A stretch of 64,000 nucleotides of DNA. Origin: CAVRAW01 sp963716135. Its GTDB lineage: Bacteria > Planctomycetota > Planctomycetia > Pirellulales > JADZDJ01. The notes under the pieces are model-generated. The model ran no database searches, was not told the origin of the DNA, and saw only the letters and a program-made list of their open reading frames with translations. Positions 38,701 through 47,629 of the stretch are shown here, one piece after another; the stretch's first letter is position 1, and every line of letters begins with the position of its first letter. The position numbers and the translations under genes were made by a program. Location of the stretch: assembly GCA_963716135.1 (NCBI GenBank), contig OY970289.1, positions 1,364,001 to 1,428,000 on the forward strand, read 5' to 3'.

Positions 38701-39498
38701 GTCTGGGACATCATGAGCGCCGACCTGGTCACGCCTCCCACGCTGCTTGAATCGTTCCTAGCCTATCCGGCGGGGTTCAAGGGGGGCGCGATGATTGCCG
38801 TCGGCGACGTCAACGGCGACAACCTCAACGATCTGGTCGTGGCGCCCAGCCGGGGCCAGGCGAGAATTCACACGTATATCAACCAATTCGCGATCACGCC
38901 GGCGATGCCCCTGGACACCGTGCATCAGTTGAATTTTCTCGCCTTCCCGAAAAAGTTCATTGGAGGTGCTTCGGTGGCGGTCGGCAACGTCGAGGGGGAT
39001 GCCAGCGCCGAAATTATCGTCGGGTCCGGCCCAGCGATGCGCGATAAGGTGCTCATCTTCAAAGGGGACACTAGTGTGCCGATAACGACCGTCGCGACGC
39101 CGTTGCACACCATCCTCCCCTTCCAAAACAATGCCCGCGGCGGGGTCTTGGTGGCCACGGCAAACATCGATGCCGATGCGTATCTGGAAATCGTCATTGG
39201 CGCGGGCACGGGGGGCGGCTCGCAACTTGCCACCTATGACATCACCAATCTGACGACCCCCGTCAATTCGTTCATCCTCTACAGCGGCAACGGCTCCAAC
39301 GCGCCGCTGCGCGTGGCGGCCGCCACGCAAGCCGATCCCAGCGGCAATTTGATGAGCACAATCATCACGGCCCAAGGCCCCGATGGAAAAAGCCAGAAGC
39401 TCCGTCATCTGGCCCCCGCCGGGCCGCCGGTCGATCTGCTGATGGAAACCGACCCCGAATTCCTCAACGGCTTCTACGTCGCCTCGGGCTTCAACTGA
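35782..39498 (+). CDS. Giant secreted LEPR-XLL-type protein with BNR-like and FG-GAP repeats
   Basis: A 1238-residue extracellular protein. It starts with a basic segment and the motif LTFERLEVRQLLTA at residues 33-46, a planctomycete LEPR-XLL-type N-terminal sorting motif. Residues ~50-480 contain sialidase-like Asp-box repeats (SSDGGLTW, STNDGASF, SNDGGATF, SVNQGTSW, SINGGSTY), implying a beta-propeller. A middle part has NGNILNVLGTAGNDAITI and DSIDVQGLAGSDTLTI, similar to calcium-type repeats. The last ~270 residues carry FG-GAP-like units (GDINNDGIPEV, GDVNGDNLNDLVV, NVEGDASAEIIV, NIDADAYLEIVI). Surface binding or adhesion is inferred. A hairpin follows the gene. Confidence 0.8.
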   Translation: MPYRTGSSRALRISKRQSRHGRALDPRLRARLTFERLEVRQLLTANLTLAGTQSIVHNANIDASNDHATQQQNLAIDINPTNPLHVAGVSEQNNPTTGTSLGLYRSSDGGLTWATTTIDSTVDALSATATRSDPSLAYDANGNLYVAYVVFDSSTTASTLIVATSTNDGASFAHVVTVDSVAVLAVIFNTNLGTGPDGLGNQAVYVAYTENTFLGNGIVVAGSNDGGATFTTPTTVSDNFANSFTNGDPSVGPSGQLYVSWFDTTDSAVRFDRDLDGLFAGVSNFGADITVVNNSSARPSVVGNFNLVSGQLVPAAPNHGVSAAPELDTDRSGLGTDGNLYISFMDAFSATDTDIYLARSVNQGTSWTLIDVKISTATEFMPWVDVDQSSGSVNVMYYSTTGDPSGNDDVNVMLATSINGGSTYVTDQQLTTATSRASAISGGNDFLDYNGLAVLDGTVQALWSDNRGLSAESEAFTTSASFSSATNGNILNVLGTAGNDAITIRRSAANHAFLEVVVNGDIQYAGLAATLDSIDVQGLAGSDTLTIDNANGIVNFPINYDGGTSVADNDKLAITGNPGTPVARETYIVGATADRGTWVLDPDGNQGPGVTVAGNGDELTVTFLNLEPVDSDTPAVVFDTIMTGAPNDATIQNGGLLNGVNSLRVLDNNGTFETFRFANKTTVRIMGQANADTITVDFTAAAAGLMALEIYGHVAPDVLGQPADDNAADNLKVFRNTANVVYTLFGQGGNDNFIVGNGDLSLILAPVAIVAGDGANDSLTVDDSSRATAVNYIVDPTHVAIRPDLGPVSQTLVTYDGTLEGVQVDGTQGPNQFDVSPSTTAVYFINGHLPTFAGPGADILVLHPAGTTGRVLTYNAITGNGNWMFAAPHMTINFTSIEQLKFAPMLVYSADAAKNGKPTVKVVDADTGALITSFLAYEATYKQGVRVALGDINNDGIPEVITAPGHNHTALIEVWDIMSADLVTPPTLLESFLAYPAGFKGGAMIAVGDVNGDNLNDLVVAPSRGQARIHTYINQFAITPAMPLDTVHQLNFLAFPKKFIGGASVAVGNVEGDASAEIIVGSGPAMRDKVLIFKGDTSVPITTVATPLHTILPFQNNARGGVLVATANIDADAYLEIVIGAGTGGGSQLATYDITNLTTPVNSFILYSGNGSNAPLRVAAATQADPSGNLMSTIITAQGPDGKSQKLRHLAPAGPPVDLLMETDPEFLNGFYVASGFN

Positions 39499-39520
39499 TC
39501 TGCTAGCAAGCTCGCAACCC

Positions 39521-39548
39521 AAGCCCAGGGGCTGCGACCCCTGGGCTT
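39521..39548 (+). terminator. Hairpin after the LEPR-XLL gene (terminator-like)
   Basis: AAGCCCAGGGG at 39521-39531 pairs perfectly with CCCCTGGGCTT at 39538-39548 across a six-base loop. There is no long T-run. The stem is almost the same as the terminator at 47558-47593. Confidence 0.6.
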
Positions 39549-39736
39549 CTGCAATTGGTTAATTGCGTATCGCTAGCATCTCCAATCGCCCTTGACCCAC
39601 TTTGCGGCATCCGGTACTAAACCCGCCCCTGCGCCGGATTCCCGGCTGCGGACTTGTCACTAATTGCGCTGCGGGCGGCATATTCTCGTCTTATCGCCGT
39701 AGCGCAACGATCGTTTCATCAATTGTGGATCACTGC

Positions 39737-41252
39737 GTGAACGCCTTCCTACGGTGTTTTTGCATTTCGTGCGCCGTTTTCATCACGGCCTGCGCGACCG
39801 ATGTCGCCCGCGCTCAGCGCGTGCGCTTTGGTTCCGGCGTGGAGGACCCCAGTTACGACGGCAACACAATTGCGCTGGCCGATCGTTCCGCCACGTCGCT
39901 GGGCAATTATTCGTCGATTGCCCCGCCCGCTGCGCGAAGTTCCACGTCCGAGGCGCCGATCTACATCGTGCCCGTCAGCGATCCTCCGGCCGCATCGCTG
40001 GGCGCCAGTCTTCCCGCGCCGCAGCCGACGGCCGCCAATTGGGATCCTTATCGCGTGGCTCAGCGCTCCAATGCAGTATTCACCGGCACCATCACTTCCT
40101 CGCCCGGGCAATACCTTGTGCCGCAACCGATGCCGCGCGTGCCCTACTACACGCAGCAGCCGATCTCTGGTGCAGCGCCGGTCGTCCTTCCCGCGCAGCC
40201 GGCCCCTGCCCAGCCGATTTTCCCCACCACCGTTCAACCCGGGCCAATTGTGCCTGCCACGGTGCCGCCGCCGGTCGTCATACCGCCGACACCGCCCCCG
40301 ATCGTAACGACGCCGCCGATCGTTGCACCCGCGGCCGTTCCGCCGCCTGTGCTGCCGCCGATCAAAACCAGCTCCTGCTACGCCTACGCCGACGCCATCT
40401 TCTTCACCCGCAATGCCGATATCGGCAACCAGCCGCTGGTTCTGTTGGACGGCAACGCCCCGACGCAAAGCAACGTGCTGTTGAGCACCGCCGATCTGGA
40501 TTTCCCGTGGCAGGTCGGACCGCGAATTACCTTGGGCCGCGATTTCGACGCCTTCCGCAGCTTCGAAGCCACCTACTGGGGCATCTTCGATTGGAAGACC
40601 AGCGCCACCGTCACCGGAAACAACAATCTGAATCTGCCCGGCGATTTGGGCCTGGCCGCCGGCTTGGATTTCTTCAATGCCGATACGATGACCATCGATT
40701 ACAAGTCGCAAGTCAACAACGGTGAATTGACCTATCTGCAAAACTACGGCGGCCTGGCCTGGCTCATCGGCTTCCGCTACTTCGAGCTGGGCGAACAATT
40801 CAGCATCACCTCGACCGACAACCAAACCGGCACCAGCTTCTATCAGCTCAACGCATATAACAATTTGTTCGGCGGACAAGGCGGTTTACGCCTGACGCAA
40901 GGCTGCGGCACCTGCACCAGTTGGTCGTACGACATCACGGGCAAGGCGGGCGTGTACGACAACGTGATCAGCACCGCGCAGCGGGTCGGTGATTTCAGCG
41001 GCTTCTCGCTGCGCGACGTGAAAACCACCGCCAATCAAGTGGCCTTCATCGGCGAAATCGATTTCAACCTCAACTACGCGCTCAATCCCAACTGGTCGAT
41101 CCGCGGCGGATATCAGGTCTTCTGGGTCGAAGGCCTGGCTGGCGCCCAATCAACTCGACTTTTCCGACACGGCCGGCAGCGGCACGACCGTCGACAAAAC
41201 CGGCGGTCTGTTCATGCAAGGCGCCCATGCCGGCTTAATGGCCCGCTGGTAG
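39737..41252 (+). CDS. BBP7-like outer-membrane beta-barrel protein, 2-base frameshift near the C-terminus
   Basis: A secreted outer-membrane protein of about 505 residues. The start is GTG 39737, giving signal NAFLRCFCISCAVFITACA with cleavage after ARA. A Pro-rich linker (PPPVVIPPTPPPIV) precedes the barrel, which shows AYADAIFFTRNADIGNQPL, DFPWQVGPRITLGRDFDAF, SFEATYWGIFDW, GGLAWLIGFRYFELGEQF and the C-terminal NLNYALNPNWSIRGGYQVFW typical of the BBP7 family. The frame breaks near 41139-41142; restoring two bases gives VEGLALAPNQLDFSD and continues to a Trp-terminated GLMARW at TAG 41250-41252. Function is unknown; a structural or porin role is inferred. Confidence 0.78.
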
Positions 41253-42503
41253 TTCTTCAAACCGCGGCAGATTGCCTGCGGCATCCAGCGGCAAATCGCG
41301 CGGCGCGGTCAGCACTTCCAGATCTTCGCGCTTTTTCGCCTCGCCCAAAAACGCCGCCGAGCATTCCGCCTCCGCAAGTTGCAGCGTATTTTTGATCCAC
41401 ACGATCTTCTCACCGCCGCCGGCAAGCGCCGCATCAAGCAATTCTCGATCCGTATCGAAATGCGGCGGAGGCAAGACAATTTCTAAATCGCCGCTCGTTA
41501 GGCCATTCAAACGGGTCGCATCGCGATCCATTTGCTGGACGAGCTTCGTCGAGCAAAACGCCGCCATGCCGATTCCATACGCATTTCCGTGCGAAGCTTC
41601 TGTCAAGCTGCGCACCACGATTTGTCGCACTTGAGGAAGCTCATCCTCGGCCGGCGCGCGCAGATGCTGCTTGCGCCCGACAACGTTCGTATCCATGCCC
41701 GAGCCGCTGATGTCTTTTCCCATTTCATCGACCACAAGTACGTCGATCCGCTCAAACGGCAAGCGCGGCATCCATTGCTGGGCCAACTTGAGGAACTCGA
41801 TTTCGCGCATTTCAATTTCCTGCGGCGCGATCGCTTCGATCCGGGCCGTTTCGTCGTAACCGTTCTCCACAATGCCCAAGCCCGCTACGATGCGGCACCG
41901 GCTCAGAATTTCAGCCGCCGCGCTGCGCACCACTCCGGCGAAGCCGCGACTCCGAAACGCCTCGTGATAAACCTTCGCCCCGGCGGGCTTTCCCAGCCCC
42001 AGCGTCATCATCTTCAGCAAGCCGCTTTGAATTTCGCCGCTGAACCGGGTATGCGGCTTGATTCGCCCGCACACCAGCACGTAATCGGCCTCAAAGGCCA
42101 ACCGATCGAAATGCACCGGCAATCCTTGGGCCGTCTGGCAAACCTCAATGGTTTCCGTGCTCGAACTGATCGGGCAACCGCACTTTTCTTCGCTGATGCC
42201 GTACGACTCGAGGACCTCGCGCTGCCCCTGCGCGGTGCCGCCGCCGTGGCTGCCCATCGCCGGCACAATGAACGGCTTGGCGCCAAGAGTCTTGAGATAC
42301 TCGACAATTGCCCGCGTGATCGCCGCGATATTGGCGATCCCGCGGCTGCCGGCGGTGATGGCCACGCTCTGATCGGGCTTGATCTTCTGTCCCAGATTCA
42401 ATCGCGCAAGCTGCCGCAGCACCTCGCCGGCAACATCGTCGAGGCGCGGCCGAGGCAGCTTCTGGCGAACCCGGAAGAACTGGGGATACTTGCTAGCATT
42501 CAC
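41235..42503 (-). CDS. DUF2088 (lactate racemase LarA N-domain-like) protein
   Basis: A 422-residue protein of the LarA/DUF2088 superfamily. Segments visible are VAITAGSRGIANIAAITRAI, PFIVPAMGSHGGGTAQGQRE, the His-rich ICGRIKPHTRFSGEIQSGL-like stretch, LLKMMTLGLGKPAGA with a catalytic-type Lys, and LVVDEMGKDISGSGMDTNVV. LarA is a nickel-pincer lactate racemase; many DUF2088 proteins have other, unknown racemase or epimerase roles. No larB/larC/larE genes are nearby, so nickel-pincer cofactor assembly is not supported here. GTG start at 42503; the 3' end overlaps the BBP7 gene by 18 bases, convergently. Confidence 0.78.
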   Translation of the reverse strand: MNASKYPQFFRVRQKLPRPRLDDVAGEVLRQLARLNLGQKIKPDQSVAITAGSRGIANIAAITRAIVEYLKTLGAKPFIVPAMGSHGGGTAQGQREVLESYGISEEKCGCPISSSTETIEVCQTAQGLPVHFDRLAFEADYVLVCGRIKPHTRFSGEIQSGLLKMMTLGLGKPAGAKVYHEAFRSRGFAGVVRSAAAEILSRCRIVAGLGIVENGYDETARIEAIAPQEIEMREIEFLKLAQQWMPRLPFERIDVLVVDEMGKDISGSGMDTNVVGRKQHLRAPAEDELPQVRQIVVRSLTEASHGNAYGIGMAAFCSTKLVQQMDRDATRLNGLTSGDLEIVLPPPHFDTDRELLDAALAGGGEKIVWIKNTLQLAEAECSAAFLGEAKKREDLEVLTAPRDLPLDAAGNLPRFEELPAGH

Positions 42504-42703
42504 AAAACCATGATAGACGCCCTCAGCCGCCCCCGTCGATGCAAATTGGCGACCGCTGGCGCGCGACTCGCCCTAGGCTGGAACTGGAAAAGCCTTTAGA
42601 ATCCCGCCCCTTTCCGATTGCCGAACGATGGCTGCGGCCTGGGCAATCGAGGGCAGTCTCATCTCATCGACGGCGTTCGAACTTCAGGCTAGGAGCCTTT
42701 CCG

Positions 42704-45700
42704 ATGGCTACCGTTTCGCACCGGCGCTCGCGTCGCTACAGCACGTACCAACCTCAGCGAGAAGCTAATTACCTTCCACCGAGAAAGGGTAAATGGCTCA
42801 AGCGCCTTGTCATCGGCTCCACGCTGCTTTTGGTCCTGGTGCTGGTGGCGCCGATGATCATCGCCAATACGCCCCTGCGCGATGCCCCGCTGCGCCTGGC
42901 GATGCAATCGCTGCATGGCACGGTGCACGCCGGCGGAGCGTCGCTCTCCTGGTTCGCGCCCATTAGCTACAGCGACATCGAAATCCGCGCCGCCAACGGC
43001 GAATTGCTCCTGGCCGTTCCCAAAATCTCCAGCGAGCGATCGCTGTTCGACATTATCACGCACCTTAGCGACCTGGGCAGCTTTCGCATCGAGCGGCCGC
43101 AGGTGTCGTTGGTGCTGCGGCGTGACGGCAGCAATTTGGAAGATGTGATTTCGTCGCCGGCCAATTCGCTACAGCAGCCACCAGAGCCCGCCGCCGAGAC
43201 CGGTTCCAGTCAACCGGTAAAACTGCCCACGCTGTCGCTGGAAATCGTCGATGGCTCGATCAACATCTCCGACACATCCACGAAGCAGCGCTGGCAAGTC
43301 GATAAGTTCAATTTCCTCGTGCGCACTTCGTCGGAGTGCCCCTTGCCGGTGGAAGTGAAGATGTCGGCCGAGGTGCCCTACAGCGGCAAAAAATCGCAAA
43401 TCAGCATCACCAGCACGCCGGCCTCTAACGGCGTCGATCAAATCGATGCCCAGATCGACACTCTGCCGCTGGCCATGTTTCGCGCCGTGGCCGACCGCGC
43501 TTTGCCCGGCGTGCAAGTCGACGGCACGCTTTCGACCAATCTGCGCTGCGACGGCATTTCGCAGTATCCGAAAAGTCCGCTACGCGTGACGGGCCAGATG
43601 ACGGTCGACTCCGCCTCGCTGTTGGGCGGCCCACTGGGAAACGATCGCTTTGCGCTGAAGCATGTGGAACTGCCCTGCAAGCTAACGTATCAAGATCGCC
43701 GGCTCGACGTGGAGCAACTGGCGCTCAACTGCGACGTGGGCAAAATCTCGGCCACCGGCAATATCGCGATTTCAGATCAGTCCGACGTCAACACGCTCGG
43801 CCGCCTGGCGCAATCCACATTCAATGTTGAAGGCCAGCTCGACCTGGTCAAACTCGCCGCCCTGTTGCCCAAGACGCTGCACGTGCGCGACGGCACGCAA
43901 ATTACCGGCGGCGAAGTCCGCCTCACCTTGTCCGGCAAGCCTGACGGCGCCACCCAAGCTTTGGAAGGCCGACTCATCGCCGGCGGTTTGGCCGCGATGC
44001 ATGACGGCCGCCGGATCACCTGGGACCAGCCCATCGATCTGCAAGTCGCCGTGCGCGAGCAAGCCGGCCGTTTCTGGCTCGACCAATTTACCGGCAAGGC
44101 CAGCTTCATGATGCTCACCGTGCGCGGTTCGCTCGATCAGTTCGAAGCTCAGATGCAGTGCGATCTGGACCGCTTGATGGGCGAGCTGAACCAGTTTGTC
44201 GATCTGGGGCAGTTGCGGCTGGCCGGGCGCGGCGATTCTCGCCTCACCTGGCAACACACGGATCAAGGAGCCTTCGAGACTACGGCCGACGCCCGACTTC
44301 AAGGCCTGACCATCGCCCTGCCCGGCCGACAGCCTTGGCAGGACGATTCAGTTTTGCTTTCGGCCTCCGCCAGCGGCATTGTCGATAACTTCGGACTGGG
44401 GGCCGCCGGTTCGCCATCGCTGCGGCGTCTCAATGCGGCGCAATTGACTGCCACGGTTGACAACACCGCCGCGCGCAGCCACGAACAAGTCGCCGTTCGC
44501 CTGTTGCAGCCGATCGATCAAATCACCTCGAGCACTCATCTGCCGCTGGAAGCCAAGGTGCAAGGGCAGTTGGGGCACTGGTGGCCGCGGATCGCCGCCT
44601 GGCTGAATCTCGACGGACTGGATTTGGGCGGCGCGTGCGATATCGCCGTGCAAGCCACGTACTCCGGCTCCGGCGTCGAAATTCAACAAGTCAAAGGCAA
44701 CATCAACGGCCTGCACGCATGGGGTTGGAATAGCGTGTTCATCGACGAGCCCGTGGTGCAAATGGAATGCTCCGGCGGCTACGATTTCGCCTCCAGCCGC
44801 CTGACGCTCAACCGCACTCAGCTACTAACCAGCACGGTGTCGCTGCAAACCGAGAGCGCCACGATCACGCTGCCCGGTAAGAATCCATTCGGTCTTACAG
44901 GATTGATTTCCTATCAGGCCGATTTGAATCGCCTGTCGCGCTGGATCAGCGATCCTGGCACGCCGCCGAAATACGCCCTGGCGGGCCGCTTGATCGGCAC
45001 CGCCGACGTGGCTCGCAATGGATCGGCCACTCGCGGCAAGGTGAACGCCACCGCCGACGACTTTGCCGTGTACGCCTTCGATTCCGCCAGCTCGCAGCGC
45101 CCCGCCGTGCGCACGGCCGCCGCGCAATCGCAGCAACCGGTTTGGGTCGAAAAGAAGTTGACCATGGCGCTGGATGGAAATTGGGATCAAATGAGCGATT
45201 CCCTGCAGTTGGCTTCGCTGCAAATCGGCTCGCAGGCCTTGGCGCTGCAAGCTGCGGGAAAAGTAGACTCGCTGGGCACCCGCCAATACGTCGATCTGTC
45301 GGGCACGATCGACTACGATTGGCAATCGCTTGGCCCGCTTTTGAAACCTTATCTCGGCAGCAAGGTGGCCATCACCGGACGGGAATCGCGAAAGTTTGCC
45401 GTCCACGGCCCGCTGGGAAATGTCGCTACGCAAACGGCGGCGACCCAAAACAGTTCGCAATCCAGCGCCGATTCGTTCGCCTCACTGCGGCCGCTGGTGG
45501 CCGATGTTTCCTTGGGCTGGACGACGGCCAATTTGTACGGCATGCAGATTGGCCCGTTGGATCTGATCACGCACCTGGAAAACGGCACCGTGACCGCCAA
45601 GCCGATCCAAACCACCATCGGCGATCCGCGCAGCCCGGGCAAACTGACGCTGACGCCAGCCGTGCGATTGTCTCCCAATCCATCGGAATTGGTTTTGGGT

Positions 45701-46369
45701 CCCGGGCCGGTGCTCACCAACGTGCAATTCACGCAGCAATTGAATAGTTCCTGGATGCGGTTCGTCGCGCCGATCCTGGCCGAATCCGCGAAGGCCGAAG
45801 GCAACTTTTCGCTCGAGCTGGATTCCGGACGCGTGCCGCTGGAAGACCCCAACCGGGCGGAACTCAGCGGCCGGCTGATCATCAATCGCGTGAGCGTAAC
45901 GCCGGGCCCGCTGCTGCGGCCGCTGGTGTTGATCTCGCAGCAGATCGAGGCGATCGTCAAGCGCCGCCCGCCGCCGTTGGATATGAGCGGCAATCCTGTG
46001 TTGGTGCAAATCAACAATCAGAAAGTTGATTTCCGCATGGTCGATGGCCGCATTTACCATCAAGGATTGCAAATGCAAATTGGCGACACCATCGTGCGCA
46101 CTCGCGGCTGGGTCGGAGTCGACGAGACGCTGGGCCTGGTCGCCGAGGTCCCGCTGAAACCCGACTGGATTCAAGGCAACTCGAGGCTGGCCAGCGTCGC
46201 CGACCAAACGCTGCGGATTCCCATCACCGGCACCTTGAGCAAGCCAAAGATCGATGCCCGCGTCGTCGAGCAACTGATCGGCGCCGCCATGATCAACGTC
46301 AGCGGCAAAATCGAAAGCGAACTGACCAACGGCCTGCAGCGCCTGATACCGCCGCCGCCACAGAGGTAA
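42704..46369 (+). CDS. Large AsmA/TamB-like envelope protein
   Basis: A 1221-residue protein anchored by one N-terminal helix (LVIGSTLLLVLVLVAPMIIA, residues ~33-52) after a basic head. The rest is repetitive beta-structure typical of AsmA-like bridge proteins: LSWFAPISYSDIEIRAANGE, VDGTLSTNLRCDGI, GEVRLTLSGKPDGATQ, and a C-terminal part with GRLIINRVSVTPGPL and PITGTLSKPKIDARVVE, which recalls the AsmA C-domain. A role in moving or sorting lipids between membranes is inferred from the fold class. AGGAG at 42691-42695 sets the ATG at 42704. It is divergent from DUF2088 and converges on Trm112. Confidence 0.72.
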   Translation: MATVSHRRSRRYSTYQPQREANYLPPRKGKWLKRLVIGSTLLLVLVLVAPMIIANTPLRDAPLRLAMQSLHGTVHAGGASLSWFAPISYSDIEIRAANGELLLAVPKISSERSLFDIITHLSDLGSFRIERPQVSLVLRRDGSNLEDVISSPANSLQQPPEPAAETGSSQPVKLPTLSLEIVDGSINISDTSTKQRWQVDKFNFLVRTSSECPLPVEVKMSAEVPYSGKKSQISITSTPASNGVDQIDAQIDTLPLAMFRAVADRALPGVQVDGTLSTNLRCDGISQYPKSPLRVTGQMTVDSASLLGGPLGNDRFALKHVELPCKLTYQDRRLDVEQLALNCDVGKISATGNIAISDQSDVNTLGRLAQSTFNVEGQLDLVKLAALLPKTLHVRDGTQITGGEVRLTLSGKPDGATQALEGRLIAGGLAAMHDGRRITWDQPIDLQVAVREQAGRFWLDQFTGKASFMMLTVRGSLDQFEAQMQCDLDRLMGELNQFVDLGQLRLAGRGDSRLTWQHTDQGAFETTADARLQGLTIALPGRQPWQDDSVLLSASASGIVDNFGLGAAGSPSLRRLNAAQLTATVDNTAARSHEQVAVRLLQPIDQITSSTHLPLEAKVQGQLGHWWPRIAAWLNLDGLDLGGACDIAVQATYSGSGVEIQQVKGNINGLHAWGWNSVFIDEPVVQMECSGGYDFASSRLTLNRTQLLTSTVSLQTESATITLPGKNPFGLTGLISYQADLNRLSRWISDPGTPPKYALAGRLIGTADVARNGSATRGKVNATADDFAVYAFDSASSQRPAVRTAAAQSQQPVWVEKKLTMALDGNWDQMSDSLQLASLQIGSQALALQAAGKVDSLGTRQYVDLSGTIDYDWQSLGPLLKPYLGSKVAITGRESRKFAVHGPLGNVATQTAATQNSSQSSADSFASLRPLVADVSLGWTTANLYGMQIGPLDLITHLENGTVTAKPIQTTIGDPRSPGKLTLTPAVRLSPNPSELVLGPGPVLTNVQFTQQLNSSWMRFVAPILAESAKAEGNFSLELDSGRVPLEDPNRAELSGRLIINRVSVTPGPLLRPLVLISQQIEAIVKRRPPPLDMSGNPVLVQINNQKVDFRMVDGRIYHQGLQMQIGDTIVRTRGWVGVDETLGLVAEVPLKPDWIQGNSRLASVADQTLRIPITGTLSKPKIDARVVEQLIGAAMINVSGKIESELTNGLQRLIPPPPQR

Positions 46370-46384
46370 GCCAACTCGCTTCCC

Positions 46385-46642
46385 TTACTCCAAATCCGCC
46401 AATCGGATCCCCTCGTCGACCAATAGAATTGGAATCTCGTCGACAATCGGGTAGGCCACCTGGCCATCGGCGCGCACCAGCGCTCCGTCGAGCGACTTTT
46501 CAATCTTCTGCCCCGCGCGATTCTTCAGGCTGCCCTTGCCCGCCGCGGCATTTAGTCGCGCCAACAACTCCCCGTCGGCCAATCTCAGCCGGCTATGGTC
46601 TTCCGGGCAGCGGAGCATCGCCAGTAATTCGGGGGTGATCAT
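46385..46642 (-). CDS. Trm112 family protein
   Basis: An 85-residue zinc-ribbon-like protein of the Trm112/UPF0434 family: it starts ITPELLAMLRCPEDHSRLRL and ends with the family motif VAYPIVDEIPILLVDEGIRL. In eukaryotes and archaea Trm112 activates RNA and protein methyltransferases; bacterial members are uncharacterised. Most members have two CxxC-like pairs; only the first Cys (CPED) is present here, so zinc binding may be lost. It converges on the AsmA-like gene with a 15-base gap. Confidence 0.82.
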   Translation of the reverse strand: MITPELLAMLRCPEDHSRLRLADGELLARLNAAAGKGSLKNRAGQKIEKSLDGALVRADGQVAYPIVDEIPILLVDEGIRLADLE

Positions 46643-46970
46643 TTTCTTGCGGTGCGAAGCGAATTTGGCCTTACAAAGACACGCAGGCTACCGGAGACCA
46701 GAACCGTCGGCAACAGCGGCGGTCCGCAGGCAGCCTAGCGAATCTGGGAATCGTGCTGTCGTCGCCCCCGATTTTGCTTTAACGCCCCCATTGCCGCAAC
46801 GGCCTAAAGTGCTGTCGCCGAGCGTGCCGATTCAGAAAGAAGGGGTATCAGGGGCTGGAATTGATCGCTCCTTGCGTCGACGTCCTTTGTGCCATTGGGC
46901 AATTGGCGAGAGTATCCGCCACGCCGTCGCTGGGCCGATCAGAATCCCAGCATCCCGGGAGGACAAAGGA
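46643..46970. other. Intergenic region, no recognised feature
   Basis: A 328-base stretch between the divergent Trm112 and secreted-protein genes. No open frame, RNA gene or repeat is convincing. Promoters must lie here but were not resolved. A GGGAGGACAAAGGA ribosome-binding site closes it just before 46971. Confidence 0.45.
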
Positions 46971-47528
46971 ATGATCCACCGGACATTTTTCGCTGTTCTA
47001 TTTGTCGTCGCCGCCGGTTCGGCCTTCGCCGACGACGTCCGTTTCTACAAGGGCGATGACGGCCAGACCTATCGGGAAACCCGCCGGATTGTCAAGCAAC
47101 CGGTCTCGGAAACCCAATACGTCGACCACCCCTACACGGTCTACTCCGAACGCGTCAGCACCGAGCTGCAGCCCAACTACCGCAACGTGTACACGCCGGT
47201 GACCGAGTACACGTGGGAACCGGTTTTGGCCGGCCGCTGGAACCCGTTCTCCTCGCCGCACGTCGAGTATCAATACAAGCCGCATACCCGCTGGGATGTA
47301 CGCACCGAGCAAACCACCGTGCCCATCACCCGCCGCGAACTGGTGCCTGTGCAGGGCGTGACCCGCACCCCGGTGACCACGCTGAAGATGGTCGACGTCG
47401 AGCAGACCGAGAAGATGGCTGTCCGCAACGATACGGCCTTGGGCTCGCTTTCGGTCGGCCAATCGGTCGGCGGAGTAGCCAACCTGCAAGGCAATGACCC
47501 GCCACGCCAAGGCATGGACCGCCGCTAG
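46971..47528 (+). CDS. Small secreted hypothetical protein rich in YTPVTEY-type strands
   Basis: A 185-residue exported protein. The signal peptide is MIHRTFFAVLFVVAAGSAFA with cleavage before DD. The mature part is strand-rich and aromatic, with NYRNVYTPVTEYTWEPVLAG, SPHVEYQYKPHTRWDVRTEQ and TTVPITRRELVPVQGVTRTP, a pattern seen in uncharacterised planctomycete secreted proteins. ATG 46971 is preceded by GGAGGACAAAGGA. A strong terminator follows at 47558. Confidence 0.65.
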   Translation: MIHRTFFAVLFVVAAGSAFADDVRFYKGDDGQTYRETRRIVKQPVSETQYVDHPYTVYSERVSTELQPNYRNVYTPVTEYTWEPVLAGRWNPFSSPHVEYQYKPHTRWDVRTEQTTVPITRRELVPVQGVTRTPVTTLKMVDVEQTEKMAVRNDTALGSLSVGQSVGGVANLQGNDPPRQGMDRR

Positions 47529-47557
47529 AATCGCGGCACTCGATCGCTATCAAACAC

Positions 47558-47593
47558 AAAAGCCCAGGGGTCGCATCCCCTGGGCTTTTTTTA
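47558..47593 (+). terminator. Rho-independent terminator
   Basis: AAAAGCCCAGGGG at 47558-47570 pairs with CCCCTGGGCTTTT at 47577-47589 over a TCGCAT loop, followed by a T-run. It ends the secreted-protein transcript, and the A-run on the other side may also serve the minus-strand gene at 47624. Confidence 0.8.
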
Positions 47594-47595
47594 TT

Positions 47596-47629
47596 CTCGT
47601 CTCTCGCCCCTCGTCTCGCGCCTCTACCC
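47596..47629. repeat. GA-rich intergenic repeat (second copy)
   Basis: On the minus strand this reads GGGGCGAGAGACGAG preceded by GGCGCGAGACGA, the same word as at 4611-4639. It supplies the stop codon (TAG) of the gene at 47624-47920. Confidence 0.6.

Noticed and set aside
39749..40879. Arg/Gly-rich minus-strand frame opposite the BBP7 gene
   Set aside because: Composition is that of an antisense shadow of Pro/Ala-rich coding sequence.
41235..42503. A nickel-pincer lactate racemase system
   Set aside because: Only the DUF2088 gene is present; larB, larC and larE partners are not nearby, so only the family is claimed.
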